From IMG/VR virus record IMGVR_UViG_3300032083_002175, positions 1-26,838 of that record: a DNA stretch of 26,838 bases. One strand, written 5' to 3'. Positions within the stretch are counted from its first letter, which is position 1, and the number at the start of each line of letters is the position of its first letter. The position numbers and the translations under genes were made by a program. The notes under the pieces are model-generated. The model saw only the letters and a program-made list of their open reading frames with translations, ran no database searches and was not told where the DNA came from. Of this stretch, positions 19,668-26,838 are shown piece by piece. This stretch comes from a virus.

Positions 19668-20914
19668 TATTGATTCAACCGTGCCAAAACTTCATCAATA
19701 GTCATATTATTGTTAACAGCAACATCTTGTAGATTTTTGAGCGATACTTCACCGCCATTAGTTTTAATCTTCTCATCAAAACTAAATGAAAATTGGTCAG
19801 GATCGCCCCCCTCTTTTACGAAGTTATTATATTGTTCAAATTCGCGCTGCATAAACCAATTATTTCTAGAAAGCGATTTCAAGCGGGCGACGTTAGCACT
19901 ACGAGGATCGCCCAGCTTACCAACTATCTGTTGTGTGACATTGAATTCAAAGTTAGTAGTTGGCCCTTTGAATTGCTGTAATTGTTCTAACGCTAACCTT
20001 TTCAAGACTGAATCCAGCGCGCCTTCGTCTGACACATCTACGCCTGGCAAGAGCCTGGCCAATGCTGTTTTAACATTGGCAGTCAATCCCTCGGTGGCAT
20101 TGGAAACGGTTAATAGCGCCTCCTGGATAACACCTTGAGCGCGAGCGGCGTTTCGGTTGCGGTCGGAAATTTCGGAGCGGATTTCCCCAGAGCGAGCTAT
20201 GCGCTGCTTGATTAATTCTTTCTTCTGGGTTTTGGTAATATCAAGTCGGTTGATTTCTTCACGGGCCTTCGCCTCCATTGTGATTTCTTCTTTCTTAGTC
20301 ATCCCTTTAGCGCCAGGGATTTCCTGCTTTTGGAAGCTGTTCGTATTAGGGTCAAAAGAAATTGCAAAAAATTGACCTGTTTCAGGGTCTTTTTCAGGCG
20401 CAAACGCCCGCGCCTGAGCACCCTTACCCGTTTTCGCACCAATCCACCCCTGACCACGCGCAAACTCTGACGCACTTTTACCCGCATCAATTAGAGCGGT
20501 TATAGCGCCCGCGTCATTGCTTCGTAAAACATCAATAGCGTTTAGGGTGTCTGATAAATCCGCATCAGTTTGGCCTGCCGCCCGTTGGCGCTCAACATAC
20601 GATTCTAAGTCGCTAGCCACCTGCTCATAGTTGCCCGCTGTCAGGTTTCTTTTGTGTAGCTCGTAGTTTGTCGCTATGTTAGTGGTATCACGCTGCTGAT
20701 TAGCTGCCTGTTGGCCTGCTAATGCTTCATTCAACTGAATACCTTGAATAGCTGCTTGCTGTTCAGCTATTTGCTGACGAATAGGTGCCTCTTGCTGCTC
20801 TTGGCGCATCTGCTGAAATATTCCCCGAGTGCGCAAGGTTTCTTGTTGCGTCTCTTGAATGCCTTGAGCACTCGGCATAAACTGTCTAAAAACCAAGCTA
20901 GGATCTAACGCCAT
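19667..20914 (-). CDS. gp20-like DNA ejection protein
   Basis: 415 residues, in the position of P22 gene 20. The first ~75 residues are Gln/Glu-rich coiled coil (QMRQEQQEAPIRQQIAEQQ); a beta-rich stretch with PETGQFFAISFDPNTNSFQ lies near 175-195; the remainder is helical, ending with a helical NNNMTIDEVLARLNQ. Assignment is by synteny and composition. The ATG lies next to the stop of the gp7-like gene. Confidence 0.7.
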   Translation of the reverse strand: MALDPSLVFRQFMPSAQGIQETQQETLRTRGIFQQMRQEQQEAPIRQQIAEQQAAIQGIQLNEALAGQQAANQQRDTTNIATNYELHKRNLTAGNYEQVASDLESYVERQRAAGQTDADLSDTLNAIDVLRSNDAGAITALIDAGKSASEFARGQGWIGAKTGKGAQARAFAPEKDPETGQFFAISFDPNTNSFQKQEIPGAKGMTKKEEITMEAKAREEINRLDITKTQKKELIKQRIARSGEIRSEISDRNRNAARAQGVIQEALLTVSNATEGLTANVKTALARLLPGVDVSDEGALDSVLKRLALEQLQQFKGPTTNFEFNVTQQIVGKLGDPRSANVARLKSLSRNNWFMQREFEQYNNFVKEGGDPDQFSFSFDEKIKTNGGEVSLKNLQDVAVNNNMTIDEVLARLNQ

Positions 20915-21991
20915 TTACGCCACCAATTTCGGTTGGTATTTGTTGGAAACCCAAAGCTTACCTTGCGGCCCTTGGATAACGTGTTCAGGATCAACCGCTT
21001 GCACTTCGTCGGCCATATAACCCTCATAAGTCTTTGATGCATCAGACTTGTATTTAAAGCGATACACATTCAGGCCATTAACGCCACGACCAACACGCTT
21101 AATTTCGGTCTTCAACCGCCTATCGCTGGCGCTAAACATGCTCATTAAGCCTTGCATCGAAGCGCCTTGGCCGCCCTGCCCACCCTGTCCGCCGCCCATG
21201 AAGCGCCCAATATCAACTGCACCACCCGTTAATGCGCTCGGTAAGCCGCCGCTTCCGAAATTAGATAACATATCTTGCCTGGATTGAGCTAAAATATTAC
21301 CACGCTGAATAGTGGTGCCCGCTTGCACATTACCAATACCTGTTAACAAGTTGCCAACGTTCGCCGCAGTGCCTTGAATCGCACCGGCTTGACCGGTCGA
21401 AACGTTTGCGCCTAGCTGGGCAACATTAAATAACTGACCAAAGCGTTGAGCCTGTAAGCCCGCCTGTTCAGCCCGCAAACCTTGCTGGATTTGCGCCTCT
21501 TGAATTTGGTTAGCTATATCTTGCTGCCTGAATTGCTGCCCTAGCTGTAAGAGGTTTCTACTTAACGCCAAATCTGTACCGCCCGCCCCGACTTTCCCGC
21601 GGGCCGCAGCACTACTAAGTAGGCGTTGCTCCTGCTCTCGCGCAAGCTCTTGAAAAAATGGGTCTTCGGTAACGCGCTCCGGTGACACATCAAATTCGAA
21701 GCCTGTATCTGCCGCTAGCTGCGTTGCTTCCCTTTGAGGCTGCATGAAGCTGGGTAATCTGCGACTAGCTAAACCACGGGCCTGTGGTGCGCCGCCCAAT
21801 ATTTCAGCCAGCAAACCGCCTATAGCCTGCTGACCAACTTGTGCAAATGGCTTCTGTATGCCTAAAATTCGTTCCAGTGCCGCTTCTTGCTGTGAGATAG
21901 CGGCCTGGCCTGCGGCCTCTTGTGCTCGCCCAGCCTCTCGCGCTGCCTGCCGCTGACCTTTTGCACCAGTGACCTCCCTAATTTTCCCCAT
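20915..21991 (-). CDS. gp7-like ejection protein with C-terminal S74 chaperone domain
   Basis: 358 residues from ATG 21991, chosen over an upstream in-frame start because a GGAGG site lies 6 bases before it. The N-terminal 260 residues are Gln/Ala/Gly-rich helices (AAREAGRAQEAAGQAAIS), typical of an ejected virion protein in the P22 gene 7 position. The C-terminus, SDRRLKTEIKRV...GYMADEV (289 onward), is an intramolecular-chaperone S74 domain; Ser289 and Lys294 have the spacing of the cleavage dyad in endosialidase-type domains. At ~70 residues it is shorter than the usual ~110-160, so cleavage is uncertain. S74 domains are normally on tailspikes and fibers, so its presence here is notable. 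Confidence 0.75.
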   Translation of the reverse strand: MGKIREVTGAKGQRQAAREAGRAQEAAGQAAISQQEAALERILGIQKPFAQVGQQAIGGLLAEILGGAPQARGLASRRLPSFMQPQREATQLAADTGFEFDVSPERVTEDPFFQELAREQEQRLLSSAAARGKVGAGGTDLALSRNLLQLGQQFRQQDIANQIQEAQIQQGLRAEQAGLQAQRFGQLFNVAQLGANVSTGQAGAIQGTAANVGNLLTGIGNVQAGTTIQRGNILAQSRQDMLSNFGSGGLPSALTGGAVDIGRFMGGGQGGQGGQGASMQGLMSMFSASDRRLKTEIKRVGRGVNGLNVYRFKYKSDASKTYEGYMADEVQAVDPEHVIQGPQGKLWVSNKYQPKLVA

Positions 21992-22058
21992 TATCAACCT
22001 CCACTTTACCTTTTGCCTTTTGATTGATACCATGCTGGAAACTCAAAGAGGTAAGAGC

Positions 22059-22631
22059 ATGGAAACCTGGAAACCCATCAAAGGTTATGAAACGTTTTAT
22101 ATGATTAGCAATCACGGTAATGTTAAAAGCCTCGATAGAGTGGTCGCACGTAAAAATCAAGGGGCCCTCCCCATACGAGGTAAAACGCTTTCTAAGCGCG
22201 ATAACAACCACGGCTATCATGCTGTCGCTCTCTGGCGAGACAATCAAGAAAGGCAAATTACCGTTCACCGACTTGTCGCAGAACATTTCTTGCCTCCACC
22301 GAAAGAAGGTCAAACCGACGTTAATCATATTAACAGTATTCGCACTGATAATCATATCGACAACCTAGAGTGGGCCACTCGTTCCGAAAATATGCGCCAC
22401 GGTGTCAAGTATGGTTTTTGCAATTCAAAGAACGACAACTGGAACCCTGATAAAAACCCCAAACTTTTAGCCAAAACTAACCCCAACAAAGCGAAAAAAC
22501 TAACCAAGGAAGCGGTTGAGGATATGCGCAACCTTAGAAACCAAGGTTGGACATATAAAGCTATTGGCATCAAATACAACGTGTCTCGCCAAATGGCCAG
22601 TTTCGTTTGTCGCGGTAAAAGTTGGCGATAA
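22059..22631 (+). CDS. Free-standing HNH homing endonuclease (NUMOD4-HNH)
   Basis: 190 residues. Order: NUMOD4 (WKPIKGYETFYMISNHGNVKS, about 4-24), HNH_3-type nuclease (His70-Arg71-Leu, then Asn89-His90-Ile, Asn98, DNLEWAT at 101-107), and a C-terminal helix-turn-helix (DMRNLRNQGWTYKAIGIKYNVSRQ). Such enzymes nick or cut phage DNA lacking the insertion and spread their own gene. The start has a GAGGT site. It lies opposite to all its neighbours, abutting the gp14-like stop (zero bases) and 67 bases from the gp7-like start, so it is probably a late insertion into the tail operon. Its expression promoter is not visible. Confidence 0.93.
   Translation: METWKPIKGYETFYMISNHGNVKSLDRVVARKNQGALPIRGKTLSKRDNNHGYHAVALWRDNQERQITVHRLVAEHFLPPPKEGQTDVNHINSIRTDNHIDNLEWATRSENMRHGVKYGFCNSKNDNWNPDKNPKLLAKTNPNKAKKLTKEAVEDMRNLRNQGWTYKAIGIKYNVSRQMASFVCRGKSWR
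22059..22631 (+). mobile_element. Inserted homing endonuclease gene, single-gene mobile element
   Basis: The HNH gene interrupts an otherwise tightly packed leftward operon. No intron core or inverted repeats were seen at its edges, so it is a free-standing rather than an intron-borne endonuclease. Relatives without it should have the gp14-like and gp7-like genes nearly touching. Confidence 0.7.
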
Positions 22632-23102
22632 TTAATCACGGCACAAACCCATGTATATTTGGTCTAATAATACACCATATTTCTGTATGCTGCGCCTGTT
22701 AATACCCTCAACCATAAAACCGTGATGTTTTAGGAATTGTGCGACTTCTGGGTATATTGCAGGGATCTGCACTGTGATTTTTTGCGCGGGAGTGTTACCC
22801 CAGGCCCATGCTATAGCCAGCTGAAAAAGCTCATGGGCATGATGACGGAACTGCTTTAAAACTTGCATGTGACCTTCCCAATTGACGGGGTTTATCGGGT
22901 GAATGTTAAACATGCCGGCAAGAACACCATCAATATAACCGGCTACCCAATATTCACCCTCTAATGTCGGCACCCATCCATCAGAGCTAACACAACCATC
23001 TGACGAAATACGCTCGTAAATTTCAGGATCACACATTACCGCCCGAATTTCTTCGGGGCTTTGTGTTTCGATCACATTAAGTTTCGGTAGTCCCGCTTGC
23101 AT
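22632..23102 (-). CDS. gp14-like protein, DUF2824/GNAT-like
   Basis: 156 residues from ATG 23102 (GGTGA site 7 bases upstream; an in-frame TTG at 23105 is less likely). The pattern resembles the DUF2824/GNAT fold: a helix with AVMCDPEIYERIS, EGEYWVAGYIDGVLAGMFNIHPI, HMQVLKQFRHHAHELFQLAI, and a C-terminal QFLKHHGFMVEG. P22 gene 14 sits here and its relatives carry this domain; it is needed for making infective virions, by my recollection. Acetyltransferase activity is unproven. It overlaps the upstream gene by 26 bases. Confidence 0.75.
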   Translation of the reverse strand: MQAGLPKLNVIETQSPEEIRAVMCDPEIYERISSDGCVSSDGWVPTLEGEYWVAGYIDGVLAGMFNIHPINPVNWEGHMQVLKQFRHHAHELFQLAIAWAWGNTPAQKITVQIPAIYPEVAQFLKHHGFMVEGINRRSIQKYGVLLDQIYMGLCRD

Positions 23103-23418
23103 CAATATTCACCACACTAGCTGTTGCTGCCTGAGCGGATAATTTCATGTTTGGCCCTAGCACATGGGATGGCAATCCTGTCACGCGAGTTAATCCTGGT
23201 GGGATTGCCTTTTTGTATATCCAGTTGCCACCACTACCCGTTGTTTCAGTTGTCGCACTAGCTACGCGCCACAAATAAACCTCAACGTTTGCGGAACTGG
23301 TGTTGGTGAGCGTCACATTGCCGAGAAACTTAGTTTCGCTCGTGCCGGTTGATACAATAGTGGCTGGGCTAGTAGTTAGCTGTGTTTCGCTGGAAAAACT
23401 GTTAAGAGTAGTGGTCAT
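23077..23418 (-). CDS. Small beta-rich structural protein
   Basis: 113 residues, Thr/Ser/Val-rich and predicted beta (FLGNVTLTNTSSANVEVYLW, WIYKKAIPPGLTRVTG). No recognised family. It is in the late operon between gp10-like and gp14-like genes, where P22 has only the tail needle, so it is probably a virion or tail component. ATGA overlap upstream. Confidence 0.7.
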   Translation of the reverse strand: MTTTLNSFSSETQLTTSPATIVSTGTSETKFLGNVTLTNTSSANVEVYLWRVASATTETTGSGGNWIYKKAIPPGLTRVTGLPSHVLGPNMKLSAQAATASVVNIDASGTTET

Positions 23419-24053
23419 AGCTGCGCACCGAACCCGCGAATATTGAACGCATCAATACCCGTTGATAAATCATCATGAATTGTAAATTGAAGTCTATCCA
23501 GAGTGCCTTTACGAAGATGCAACCCCCACTCAAAACCAAACGTTGCACTCAAATCAATAACCGGAAGATAAGTGTCGGCACCACCGCCCGACAAATCTGC
23601 TTTAAACGCGTCAGTTCCGCCGCCAATCGCTGGCGTGGATATGCCTAGGCGAATGAAATCAAGATTAGTCTGGATAGCGTCTTGAATTGTTAGCTCACCT
23701 GCTGCGCCGCCAATATACTCAAATGTCACGCCGTTGGTTAGTGCCGCCAACGCTCCAAACTCGTTTAAGTTGGCTCCCGCGTCTGAGATTCGAACCGATA
23801 TAGTTTTTATGAACACATCTATATCTTGCCGGGCTGAAATGTAAAAGCGCTGGGAATCAGTCGAACCGTCTACACGCAGATCATTGCTGCCGGTCGCCAA
23901 CCCGTTATCGGTGAACCATTGCGCGAACGGGAACGCCTCTATAGTTTCCTCAAGCGGGGGGTGGCTATGCATTGTCACGGATATTTCACCCTCGCCGTTA
24001 ATTTTAAGGCTGTTTTGAGGGTTTTCACCGCTAATTAGCTGTGTTTTTATCAT
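23415..24053 (-). CDS. Putative virion structural protein
   Basis: 212 residues, beta-rich, opening with MIKTQLISGENPQNSLKING and ending with FTIHDDLSTGIDAFNIRGFG. I recall similar uncharacterised phage structural proteins, but assign no name. It starts 2 bases after the previous late gene on the minus strand and overlaps the 113-residue gene by 4 bases. It may belong to a tail tip or fiber replacing the P22 needle (inference). Confidence 0.7.
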   Translation of the reverse strand: MIKTQLISGENPQNSLKINGEGEISVTMHSHPPLEETIEAFPFAQWFTDNGLATGSNDLRVDGSTDSQRFYISARQDIDVFIKTISVRISDAGANLNEFGALAALTNGVTFEYIGGAAGELTIQDAIQTNLDFIRLGISTPAIGGGTDAFKADLSGGGADTYLPVIDLSATFGFEWGLHLRKGTLDRLQFTIHDDLSTGIDAFNIRGFGAQL

Positions 24054-24055
24054 CT

Positions 24056-24646
24056 CTATTCGGCCTTGAGATGCCCAACAATGGCGGCATAGACATTCGT
24101 CGTTCCCGCCGTTGTCTGCGTATCGACAGTGATAGCTACGCTATTACCTGGGTTTAATTCGAGCGCGATCCCCGCGAATAATCGCCCGCCCGCGCTCTGA
24201 AAAAATATAGCGAGATCCTCACCATCAGTTACAGTTGAACCTTCCGCCCCTTTGTACGCCAATGATGCGGCCAGGGCGTTACTACTGCCGAATGACCTGT
24301 TAGTGTTCATATCAACATCAGTCGCACCGCTGATTAGCGTGCCCAACGTTGGGTTTTTGATAACTTTAACAATGCTCATATCGCTAGTTGTACCAGCTGA
24401 ACCGATGCCAACAGTAATGGCCTCAATAATAAATCGTCTTGACTCGTTATTTTTAAAATACAACACGCCACTTTCAGTTGATGAAGTTAGACCAATAACG
24501 CCGGAATTAATGTTGTAGCCGTCACCTAGTTCAGTTGCCTCTTGGGCCTCGCTCTCACTAACCGAGAACGCCTTAATTTGGCCGCGAGCTGTGGCGCCCA
24601 CCTTGTACGTGGCCGCGCCGTCATTGCCCTGGATATCTAGTGCCAT
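24056..24646 (-). CDS. Putative virion structural protein
   Basis: 196 residues, beta-rich and Thr/Ser/Gly-rich (GVIGLTSSTESGVLYFKNNES; GLFAGIALELNPGNSVAITVD-like C-terminal part). No recognised domain. The start overlaps the stop of the 49-residue gene (TAATG). Same functional guess as its neighbour: a tail or decoration component. Confidence 0.7.
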   Translation of the reverse strand: MALDIQGNDGAATYKVGATARGQIKAFSVSESEAQEATELGDGYNINSGVIGLTSSTESGVLYFKNNESRRFIIEAITVGIGSAGTTSDMSIVKVIKNPTLGTLISGATDVDMNTNRSFGSSNALAASLAYKGAEGSTVTDGEDLAIFFQSAGGRLFAGIALELNPGNSVAITVDTQTTAGTTNVYAAIVGHLKAE

Positions 24647-24795
24647 TAATCTTCCCCTATATCTCTTGTGCCATCTGGTTCAAAGTCTGCAATTAGTTCA
24701 AGCAAGAAAACCGCCCGCTTTAACAAGGCTATTATCTGCTCGTTGTCGCTTTCAAGCTCCTGCTCATGCTCTATATCGTCAGGTTGAAAACTCAT
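24646..24795 (-). CDS. 49-residue acidic helical protein
   Basis: A small gene that is easy to miss: MSFQPDDIEHEQELESDNEQ, then helix IIALLKRAVFLLELIADFE and an acidic end. It overlaps the upstream gene's stop as ATGA and the downstream gene's start as TAATG, so it fills the gap exactly and should be real. It may be a chaperone or coiled-coil subunit of the tail; function unknown. Confidence 0.7.
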   Translation of the reverse strand: MSFQPDDIEHEQELESDNEQIIALLKRAVFLLELIADFEPDGTRDIGED

Positions 24796-25307
24796 TTTGC
24801 TAACCACTCGTTATCATCAATAAAATAATAGAATTCAATCGCCGTGCCTTTTCGGATCAGTGATCCGGTGTTGCTATCGTTAATTGTACGCCCATTACCA
24901 TTAAAATTTATTTTCGATCCGTCTGCATTGCGTACAAGTATGACACAATTTTCCGTAGGCGACTTAGGAAAATAAACCGTTGATTTGTTAGATGCGTTTA
25001 TAAAATCATAGGGTAATGCTGTGTAAATTTCATTGCTAACACTTACCGCCCGAAACGCTGGAAAATCAAAGCCGCCAGCACTAAATAGGCTTTGTAGCTC
25101 TGCGCCTTTTTCATATTCGCTATGATCAATCGGCCACGGGTATGATTCTCTAACACCAGTATCAGCTATTGCGTCAGTCCCGCCGCCTGTTCGCTGTGTA
25201 ATGTCGTGCGCCCAGCGTATAAAGTATTCAAAGAAGCCGCGCGTCTCGCTATCTTCCTGTAATTTTTTGGGTATTGGCAATAAAAACGGATCAACTTTAA
25301 CAGTCAT
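24792..25307 (-). CDS. Putative tail protein
   Basis: 171 residues. The N-terminus VDPFLLPIPKKLQEDSETRGFFEYFIRWAHDI is a helical segment I recall from other podovirus-like phages; the C-terminal half looks beta (TVYFPKSPTENCVILVRNADGS). It follows the gp10-like gene, in the place of the P22 tail needle gp26, but I see no long trimeric coiled coil, so I do not call it a needle. It overlaps the gp10-like stop by one base. Confidence 0.68.
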   Translation of the reverse strand: MTVKVDPFLLPIPKKLQEDSETRGFFEYFIRWAHDITQRTGGGTDAIADTGVRESYPWPIDHSEYEKGAELQSLFSAGGFDFPAFRAVSVSNEIYTALPYDFINASNKSTVYFPKSPTENCVILVRNADGSKINFNGNGRTINDSNTGSLIRKGTAIEFYYFIDDNEWLAK

Positions 25308-26707
25308 TACCAGCCACCCGCCTTGATATCTATGGCTGCACTATGGAATGACACGAAAACTGGCGCAACCACTTTGAACCTAACCATGATTTCATAAGCG
25401 CTGGCCATGTTAAACCATTCGACTTTTATGCGCCCTTCGTTCATACGACCGATAGAAACCCAGTCCTCATTTGTCCAACTCTTACCACCGTCATAAGACG
25501 CCTCAAAAACCACAACAGGGTCAACACCGTCACCGCTAATGGTTCCTACGCCCACTTCCATAATGAGCTGAAAGCGCGACATCATTAAACGAGCGCCACT
25601 AGGGTCTACAATGGGTGCTGCAACCCTGGATCTGACCATCTGCTCACCATTACTGGTGTAAGTGTCTATATCCAGCTCGCGAACCGCGCCACCAAACTCA
25701 ACAAGCTTTTTACCATAACACTCGGCATAAGCGGTGCCGCCATAATTACTGAACGGCCAATCAATTCCGGTCGATAGCTCAAACCAAGCGTTACCGGCTT
25801 CGCTATACACCCAAGTTTGTGCGGCTGTCGGGAAGCTGATAACGTAGAAGTATTGGCCCTCAAGATTCAGCGTAAAGCCTCTTGAGTCACTAACATCATT
25901 AAAGTTTTCAAATACGCTAGCAACGGCATTAGGTGTGACGCGCTCAGCTTGGTATGCGCTCACCCTGTAAACAGACTTATCGAACCCAAGAAAATAAACA
26001 TAATCAGCACTAGAAGCGACAGAATAAACAGCACCGAGCGCAATATTCATCGTGCCGCCCTGGATACGGTCAAACGGTGGATTACCTGCGCCCGAGTTGT
26101 ACCATGTTTCTGTGTTATTTCGATCACCGAAGAGATATAACCGCTCGTTAAACGTAAACACTCGAACAGTGTCGTCGGGTGCGCTTTCGGCGGTAGCAAA
26201 GTTCAGCCCATCAATACTATCAGGATCACCAACGTCGCTAACCTGGAATTGGCCGCCAGTTGAATCATTGATCATTTGCTGGTTCAGATACGCCACCGAA
26301 TTGCCTGGGCGTATATCGGGATCTGTGATTGCAGCTAGTGTGGAGCCATCATAAATATAATCTTTTCCACCCGATGCTATCCGCATAGAGTTACCATCAT
26401 CTGCAAATACGCAAGGGCTGACACCGTCAATCGCGCCTATCGAGGTTTGCACCCCATCCGCCGCTATTTTATACAAAGTGTTCGCAGTAACCTTGTATAG
26501 CTCATTCCTAAATACGTGTAGCCCACGGCCTGCCCCGCTACCATAAGAAAAATCTTTGTCACCAGGCCAGCAGGTTAACGCCTTATTATTGCGACCGCTG
26601 GGCGTGAATTCAGGGATAAGATTAACTGTCGACTGAGACGATAGCGACCGGCTACGGTGTTTGTACGACTGACCAACTATATCAACCGGAACGGTGCGGA
26701 AAGTCAT
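25307..26707 (-). CDS. P22 gp10-like packaged-DNA stabilisation / tail hub protein
   Basis: 466 residues, the size of P22 gp10. Start MTFRTVPVDIVGQSYKHRSRS with SSQSTVNLIPEF is characteristic, and repeated blade-like motifs (GLHVFRNELYKV, VFTFNERLYLFGDRNNTETWYNSG, DSRGFTLNLEGQYFYVISFP) fit its beta-propeller-like hub. It closes the tail after packaging, holds the DNA in, and joins the portal/gp4 ring to the downstream tail parts. ATGA overlap with the gp4-like gene. Confidence 0.92.
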   Translation of the reverse strand: MTFRTVPVDIVGQSYKHRSRSLSSQSTVNLIPEFTPSGRNNKALTCWPGDKDFSYGSGAGRGLHVFRNELYKVTANTLYKIAADGVQTSIGAIDGVSPCVFADDGNSMRIASGGKDYIYDGSTLAAITDPDIRPGNSVAYLNQQMINDSTGGQFQVSDVGDPDSIDGLNFATAESAPDDTVRVFTFNERLYLFGDRNNTETWYNSGAGNPPFDRIQGGTMNIALGAVYSVASSADYVYFLGFDKSVYRVSAYQAERVTPNAVASVFENFNDVSDSRGFTLNLEGQYFYVISFPTAAQTWVYSEAGNAWFELSTGIDWPFSNYGGTAYAECYGKKLVEFGGAVRELDIDTYTSNGEQMVRSRVAAPIVDPSGARLMMSRFQLIMEVGVGTISGDGVDPVVVFEASYDGGKSWTNEDWVSIGRMNEGRIKVEWFNMASAYEIMVRFKVVAPVFVSFHSAAIDIKAGGW

Positions 26708-26838
26708 GGCGTGGAGCCTTCTATGCGTATTTTAGGTGCCGGCCCGTATCTGCCACGCTTATACAGTTTATTAGCCCCGCGAATGGCCGCTTGGAATTTG
26801 TTTTCGTGGTATTCAGCCTGGTCTGGTTGCATCGACCA
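26704..26838 (-). CDS. 3' end of a gp4-like tail accessory gene, cut by the window edge
   Basis: Only the last 44 codons are visible: WSMQPDQAEYHENKFQAAIRG, then a basic C-terminus (LYKRGRYGPAPKIRIEG). It lies directly before the gp10-like gene, as P22 gene 4 does, and the length of the helix plus basic strand fits the C-terminus of a head-to-tail adaptor of that type. The rest of the gene lies outside the window, so the assignment rests on position. Confidence 0.6.
   Translation of the reverse strand, partial: WSMQPDQAEYHENKFQAAIRGANKLYKRGRYGPAPKIRIEGSTP

Noticed and set aside
21992-22033. N-terminal extension of the gp7-like gene
   Set aside because: The GGAGG site and MGKIREV start at 21991 are far better; the extension has no ribosome-binding site.
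24792-25307. 171-residue protein as the P22 gp26 tail needle
   Set aside because: It has the right place but no long heptad coiled coil or hydrophobic needle-tip pattern.
1-26838. Search for tRNA genes, integrase, attachment sites and transposases
   Set aside because: No cloverleaf-like segments, recombinase motifs or terminal inverted repeats with transposase were seen by eye. A covariance-model scan would be needed to exclude tRNAs fully.

Overview
The window is a contiguous piece of a tailed-phage (or prophage) genome with a P22-like short-tail assembly block. The evidence is gene content and gene order, not any host marker. The host is probably a Gram-negative bacterium: the tailspike and ejection genes are P22-like, the endolysin is a single-domain M15 enzyme, and the promoters are sigma70-like. 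No integrase, terminase, portal or capsid gene is visible. The right edge cuts a gp4-like gene, so the head and packaging genes should lie just beyond it. No tRNA, rRNA, CRISPR array or insertion sequence was seen.

Layout. (1) 1-3557, leftward: the first codons of a gene behind a near-consensus promoter, an unknown 159-residue gene, a roughly 350-base AT-rich gap with two interlocking inverted repeats (candidate replication origin), a primase-helicase and a small Cro/YdaS-like regulator. (2) 3624-10556, rightward: a replication and recombination module made of a short charged protein, a Cas4/RecB-like DUF2800 nuclease, a DUF2815 ssDNA-binding protein, a DEDDh exonuclease, a terminator, a compact family-B DNA polymerase, a VRR-NUC nuclease, an SNF2-type helicase and three small unknowns. 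(3) 10548-10867, leftward: two tiny genes, one of them a ribbon-helix-helix regulator, facing the next block across a control region with three copies of a 7-base motif. (4) 10997-13596, rightward: overlapping small genes, including a DUF6948-like protein, a Gly/Tyr/Asp repeat protein, a pentapeptide-repeat miniprotein, a zinc-knuckle-like protein and a complete dUTPase. The block ends at an intrinsic terminator that lies antisense inside the next gene. (5) 13593-26838, leftward late operon. Read in transcription order (right to left) it is gp4-like, gp10-like, five small structural genes, gp14-like (DUF2824), gp7-like with a C-terminal S74 chaperone, gp20-like, gp16-like, tailspike, M15 endolysin, 3TM holin, a terminator, and three more small membrane or basic genes including a second holin. 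A free-standing HNH homing endonuclease gene is inserted in the opposite orientation between the gp14- and gp7-like genes.

How it fits together. The primase-helicase, DUF2815, the polymerase, the helicase and the nucleases can form a largely self-sufficient replisome, with dUTPase guarding the nucleotide pool. The late genes build the tail plug, the ejected proteins and the receptor-binding spike, then lyse the cell. The most notable points are a family-B polymerase in a module where I expect a family-A enzyme, an SSB-like C-terminal tip on the primase-helicase, the RHH control region, and the S74 domain on an ejection protein. All calls are by eye from translated motifs and gene order; no database search was run.
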